A stretch of DNA of 9,722 nt from positions 1 through 9,722 of the forward strand of contig DATHBP010000163.1 of the NCBI GenBank assembly GCA_035296085.1, in the 5' to 3' direction. This DNA is from DATHBP01 sp035296085 (GTDB lineage Bacteria > Actinomycetota > Actinomycetes > Propionibacteriales > Nocardioidaceae). Below, one piece after another: positions 6,527-9,722 of the stretch. The notes below the pieces were generated by a model. It searched no databases, was not told the DNA's origin, and saw nothing but the letters and a program-made list of their open reading frames with translations. Numbering within the stretch: the first letter of the stretch is position 1; every line of letters begins with the position of its first letter. The translations under genes and the position numbers were made by a program.

Positions 6527-6894
6527 CGGTTTCATCCAGCACCGGACTCGACTCGTTCCTGAACCCTTCGGAGATCGGGGCGATGTACCCGTTCCCGGAC
6601 CACGAGTGGCTTTTCGTCTTGATCGGGGTGCTGCTATGGCTGGGGTGGCACGCGCTTCAGATCCGCGGCGAAACCAGCGAGGAGCAGGAAGCTGTGCGGG
6701 CCTACGAGCAGATCGGGCTTGACCGCGCGATGTACCACGGCGCGACGGGGCTCGTCGCGACCGACGAGGAATGGGAGGAGGCCCAGCGAACCGAGAGCGA
6801 CTCGTGGCGCCGGTCAGGAGCGCGCCTGGCGACAATGCCGCGTGGCGCGCACACTGAGCCGGCGCCGTCCCCTGGACAGCCGACCCAGGAGTAA
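6523..6894 (+). CDS. Single-helix membrane protein coupled to amt, function unknown
   Basis: I do not recognise this 123-residue protein. Its ATG (6523-6525) overlaps the amt stop in ATGA, and GAGAGGAG ends 8 bases upstream, so it is probably translated with the transporter. Residues 1-28 are polar with PFPDHEW just before a single hydrophobic helix at about 29-47 (LFVLIGVLLWLGWHALQI). R48 then starts a charged cytoplasmic-type tail: an acidic stretch (ETSEEQEAVRAYEQIGLDRAMY) at 50-71, an aspartate/glutamate-rich patch at 82-93, and a proline-rich end. No signal peptidase site, metal motif or enzyme signature is visible. The upstream extension of the frame to 6343 overlaps amt and is arginine-rich shadow. 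By context it may be an accessory or regulatory subunit of the Amt channel; this is inference. Confidence 0.8.
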   Translation: MTVSSSTGLDSFLNPSEIGAMYPFPDHEWLFVLIGVLLWLGWHALQIRGETSEEQEAVRAYEQIGLDRAMYHGATGLVATDEEWEEAQRTESDSWRRSGARLATMPRGAHTEPAPSPGQPTQE

Positions 6895-6904
6895 GTGGCG
6901 CGGC

Positions 6905-7528
6905 TCAGTCGGCTCGCTCCACGAACCCCTCGACCTCGATGCCAAACTCCTGACCGGCGTCGAGCAGCGCGTCGAAGAAGTACTGACCCGACGAGCGCTC
7001 ACAGTGCAGCAGGTACGACCGGTCGTCGTCGACGTCGTCGCGGATAACGTCGGCCGCCACCTTGGCGACCGAACTGCGAAAAGCCGAGCCGTTCGGTGTG
7101 ACGGCGTCGGCGAGGTCGATCGCACACAGCTTTGACAGCAGGGGTGCAGCGTCTGTCCCGGTCAGCCGGACGAGCGCTCGGCCATGGGTCAAGTCGATGA
7201 CACTGACGTGCCCGTCCCCGTCCGCTGGCCGCCACCGGTCAATCACGGTGGCCGCTGCACCCGGGGGGGCCAACAGCGTCCACTCTCCCGGGCCAGAACC
7301 GACGACGAGGACGTCGTCGTCCCGGCGGGCTTCGCGGAACGCGACCCCAAGGTTGTGAGCGAGCGGAGAGTCATGGGGCGCCAGCAAGAGCACCTTTGTC
7401 AGCGGTGTGCAGTCCGTAAGCCGCAACGCTGACTCGGAGCGACGCGCGGACACCTCCCAGCCAGCAGCGTGCACCACGGGCTCAGCGGCAGCGATGGGAC
7501 TACGGGCGATGGGAAGCGTGTCAGCCAC
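6905..7528 (-). CDS. soxG: Sarcosine oxidase gamma subunit (SoxG)
   Basis: A 207-residue SoxG-family protein, normal in length. The C-terminal half is the recognisable part: FRSSVAKVAADVIRDD from 150 and SYLLHCERSSGQYFFDALL from 171, as in SoxG proteins of sarcosine-oxidase and related complexes. The family shares the folate-binding GcvT-like fold but serves as a structural subunit that docks on the alpha subunit; no catalytic residue is expected. The GTG start at 7528 lies 8 bp inside the end of soxA, with GAGGGG (7539-7544, read on the minus strand) 10 bases before it, so the two are very likely translated together. Its stop is 10 bases from that of the convergent amt companion gene. Confidence 0.9.
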   Translation of the reverse strand: MADTLPIARSPIAAAEPVVHAAGWEVSARRSESALRLTDCTPLTKVLLLAPHDSPLAHNLGVAFREARRDDDVLVVGSGPGEWTLLAPPGAAATVIDRWRPADGDGHVSVIDLTHGRALVRLTGTDAAPLLSKLCAIDLADAVTPNGSAFRSSVAKVAADVIRDDVDDDRSYLLHCERSSGQYFFDALLDAGQEFGIEVEGFVERAD

Positions 7529-9722
7529 GAAGACGGGTCCCCTCGGGGTCGAAGTGAGCGTGTTGCGGCATCACGGTCGCAGGGGTGTGCTCGCCGCCGG
7601 GGAGCCGGACCGTGACCACCGTGCCGGGCTCGGTCAAGTCACTGGCGACGTAACCGAGGCAGACCGACCGGCCGAGGGTGGGCGACATCCGGCTGGAGGT
7701 AATGCGCCCCACAATCGTGTTCGGCCCGCTAACGATCTGGCTTGCCTCCGGCGGCACCACTGACCCGTCGACCGGCTGCAGCGCCACCAGCCGTTGCTCG
7801 CCGTTGCTGCGGTGCTGGCGCCACACCAGTTCGGGCTTGCCGACGAAGTCGTCCTTGTCCAGCTTCACCAGCCAGTCCAGGCCAGCGTCGAACGCCGAGG
7901 TCAATCCATCGGTGTCCTGCCCGACGATGAAGTGGCCCTTCTCGAGGCGCAGGATGCGCTGCGCCTCGACCCCGAAGGCAGCGACGCCGAGGTCGGCACC
8001 TGCGCTGAGCAACGCCTCCCAGACGTGCAGGCCGTAGCCGGCGGGCACGTGTATCTCATAGCTCAGCTCACCGGTGAACCCGATCCGCCACAGGACGCAG
8101 TCGTCCACACCGGCGATCCGGCCGGTCCGTACGCGCATGTACGGGAACGCCTCTGCTGCAAGGTCTACGCCCTCGACGACTCGGGAGAGCAGCTCCCGCG
8201 ACTCCGGTCCCGCGATGTTGATGCTGGCGTACGCCGTCGTCACCGGGGTGACGTGTACCTGCCAGTCGGGGTGGCCCCGCTGGAGCCAGTCCTCGAGGAT
8301 CTCCCAGACTGCCGCCGCGCCGGAGGACGTCGTGGACATCAGATAGTGATCCTCGGCCAGCCGCCCGGTCACGCCGTCGTCCATGATGACGCCATCGTCG
8401 GCGCACATGACCCCGTAGCGCACCGAACCCACGTCCAGCTTGGACCATTTGTTGACGTATACGAGGTTGAGCAGCTTGGGCACGTCCGGGCCTCGCAGAT
8501 CGAGCTTGCCGAGCGGGGTGACGTCGATGATCCCCACGTTGGACCGCACGTTGCGGGCCTCGGCCTGCGGGTTGCCATAGTGGTCGGGACGGATCCACTG
8601 TCCGGCGACGAGCGGGGCGGCGCCATGGGCCTCGTGCCAGCCGTGCATGGGTGAGTGCCGGACCGGCTCGAAGATGCGCCCCGCCAGCGCACCCAGAGTG
8701 ATAGGCGCGTACGGGGGGCGCCACACCGTGGTGCCCAGGTCAGCGATCGAACGGCCGGTCGCCTCACTGAGCACGGCCACGGTGTTGACGGTCTCGAGCT
8801 TGCCCTGGGAGGGACCCATCGTGGCCGTGGTGAAGCGCTTGACTAGCTCGCTGGAGTCGTAGCCCTCGGCAGCCGCGGCGTGAATGTCCTTCGACGACAC
8901 GTCCTCGGAGAAGTCGACCATGCCGTGCGTTGCGCTCCGGAACAGCGCCGGATGCGGTCGCATTGGCAGCGGCCGGACTACACCCCCCGATCCGAAGCCG
9001 GCCCGGGCGGCGGCGACCGCTCCTACGCCGGTGCCGTGGCTGAGAAGCTCGTCGAGGCTGCCGTCACCGGCCACTCCGCCGGTCGCGAAGACCGAGTCCG
9101 GCAGGTCGTCGGCCGGGACGAACCGCGCAGCACTGGCGTCGTAGACCGGCCGGTCGCCGGCCATGTTGAGGAGAGACGTGGGCGTTGTCCACCCCGTGGC
9201 GGTCACCAGCAGGTCGCACTCGAGCCGGCTGCCGTCGCCGAGCTCGACCCCGGCGAGCAGCCCGCGGCGCCCGAAGGCCTGCCGTACGCCCTGACCGTGC
9301 CGGGCGTCGAGGACGCGCAGCACCTCCACACCGGCGCGCTCCATGTCAGCGACGGCGGCGTCGCCTGACTCGTTGGCGGTCATGACGACCGCGCGCTCCC
9401 CGGGCTTGACGGCGTAGAGGTTGATCAGCCGGCGGACCGCGGTGCTCAGCATGACGCCGGGCAGGTCGTTGCCGGCGAAGACGTAGGGCCGCTCGATCAG
9501 CCCCGGGGCGACGACCAGCGCGCCAGCTCGCACCTTGATCAGACGCTCGATGACGTGCGGCAGGCTTCGCTGTACGACCGCCAGCCAGTTGTCGTCGTAG
9601 CGACCGGTGACCACAGAGTTGACCAACACCTCGATGCCCGGCTCGGCCGTAACGCGCGCTCGCAGGCTGCGCAGCGCTGCCAGGTCCTCCGCGTCGCCCC
9701 AGCGCAGATGGCCGCCGATGTC
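7521..9722 (-). CDS. soxA: Sarcosine oxidase alpha subunit (SoxA), 5'-partial
   Basis: The frame is open to the right edge, so the GTG at 9629 is internal; 733 residues are visible, about three quarters of a usual SoxA. Numbered from the edge, 1-240 are the end of the dinucleotide-binding oxidoreductase domain (PGVML at 88-92, VVMTANESGD near 112-121, FATGG near 212). Residues 265-360 form the SoxA A3 linker domain (DFSEDVSSKDI, MGPSQGK, WRPPYAPITLGALAG). From 360 to the end is a GcvT-like tetrahydrofolate-binding domain: YGVMCADDGVIMDDGV at 436-451 carries the acidic folate site, then RIGFTGELSYEIHVP and the C-terminal barrel. In this family the alpha subunit binds NAD and passes the released methyl carbon to tetrahydrofolate, making methylene-THF. 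The ferredoxin-like N-terminus is outside the window. The substrate may be sarcosine, N-methylglutamate or another N-methyl amino acid; the sequence alone does not decide. Confidence 0.92.
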   Translation of the reverse strand, partial: DIGGHLRWGDAEDLAALRSLRARVTAEPGIEVLVNSVVTGRYDDNWLAVVQRSLPHVIERLIKVRAGALVVAPGLIERPYVFAGNDLPGVMLSTAVRRLINLYAVKPGERAVVMTANESGDAAVADMERAGVEVLRVLDARHGQGVRQAFGRRGLLAGVELGDGSRLECDLLVTATGWTTPTSLLNMAGDRPVYDASAARFVPADDLPDSVFATGGVAGDGSLDELLSHGTGVGAVAAARAGFGSGGVVRPLPMRPHPALFRSATHGMVDFSEDVSSKDIHAAAAEGYDSSELVKRFTTATMGPSQGKLETVNTVAVLSEATGRSIADLGTTVWRPPYAPITLGALAGRIFEPVRHSPMHGWHEAHGAAPLVAGQWIRPDHYGNPQAEARNVRSNVGIIDVTPLGKLDLRGPDVPKLLNLVYVNKWSKLDVGSVRYGVMCADDGVIMDDGVTGRLAEDHYLMSTTSSGAAAVWEILEDWLQRGHPDWQVHVTPVTTAYASINIAGPESRELLSRVVEGVDLAAEAFPYMRVRTGRIAGVDDCVLWRIGFTGELSYEIHVPAGYGLHVWEALLSAGADLGVAAFGVEAQRILRLEKGHFIVGQDTDGLTSAFDAGLDWLVKLDKDDFVGKPELVWRQHRSNGEQRLVALQPVDGSVVPPEASQIVSGPNTIVGRITSSRMSPTLGRSVCLGYVASDLTEPGTVVTVRLPGGEHTPATVMPQHAHFDPEGTRLRG

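Noticed and set aside
9627..9629. GTG as the start of soxA
   Set aside because: Codons up to the window edge are open and read as conserved alpha-subunit sequence (DIGGHLRW...), so the gene continues beyond the window.
1..9722. tRNA, rRNA, CRISPR array, complete insertion sequence or phage genes
   Set aside because: I looked for cloverleaf-type sequence, regular repeats, transposase-like proteins and integrase motifs by eye and saw none that could be supported.

Overview
The window is high-G+C DNA with GTG starts, strong Shine-Dalgarno sequences and overlapping start and stop codons. Its left gene is a cyclase/ATPase/TPR signalling protein of a type abundant in Actinomycetota. I infer a soil- or sediment-type actinobacterium; nothing here fixes the genus. 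There is no rRNA, tRNA, CRISPR array, intact insertion sequence or phage gene that I can support.

Layout, left to right. (1) Bases 1-2568, plus strand: the 3' part of a large signalling protein (class III cyclase-like domain, STAND-type ATPase, TPR-like repeats) whose N-terminus lies outside the window. (2) Bases 2569-2905: a non-coding stretch with an 8-bp inverted repeat and a strong 15-bp GC-rich hairpin, probably a terminator. (3) Bases 2906-4084, plus: a single-chain FAD-dependent amine/amino-acid oxidoreductase (DAO fold), noticeably richer in G+C than the cyclase gene. (4) Bases 4433-4768, plus: a four-helix YnfA/UPF0060 membrane protein. (5) Bases 5084-6894, plus: a divergent ammonium transporter (Amt) and an unrecognised 123-residue single-helix protein joined to it by an ATGA start/stop overlap, so probably translated together. 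(6) Bases 9722-6905, minus: the 3' part of soxA and all of soxG, overlapping by 8 bp. These are the alpha and gamma subunits of a heterotetrameric sarcosine-oxidase-type enzyme; soxB and soxD would be expected beyond the right edge.

How the genes may work together. The amt pair and soxAG converge with only 10 bases between their stop codons. Sarcosine-oxidase-type complexes demethylate N-methyl amino acids, passing the one-carbon unit to tetrahydrofolate. Homologous subunits form N-methylglutamate dehydrogenase in methylamine users, whose gene clusters often include an Amt-type transporter. A reasonable but unproven reading is a small N-methyl-amine / amino-nitrogen module: uptake by Amt plus its companion, oxidation by Sox, with the separate FAD oxidoreductase perhaps acting on a related amine. 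The cyclase/ATPase gene and the YnfA gene have no evident link to it.

The most novel parts are the Amt-coupled small membrane protein and the substitutions in the Amt pore next to a retained twin-histidine core.
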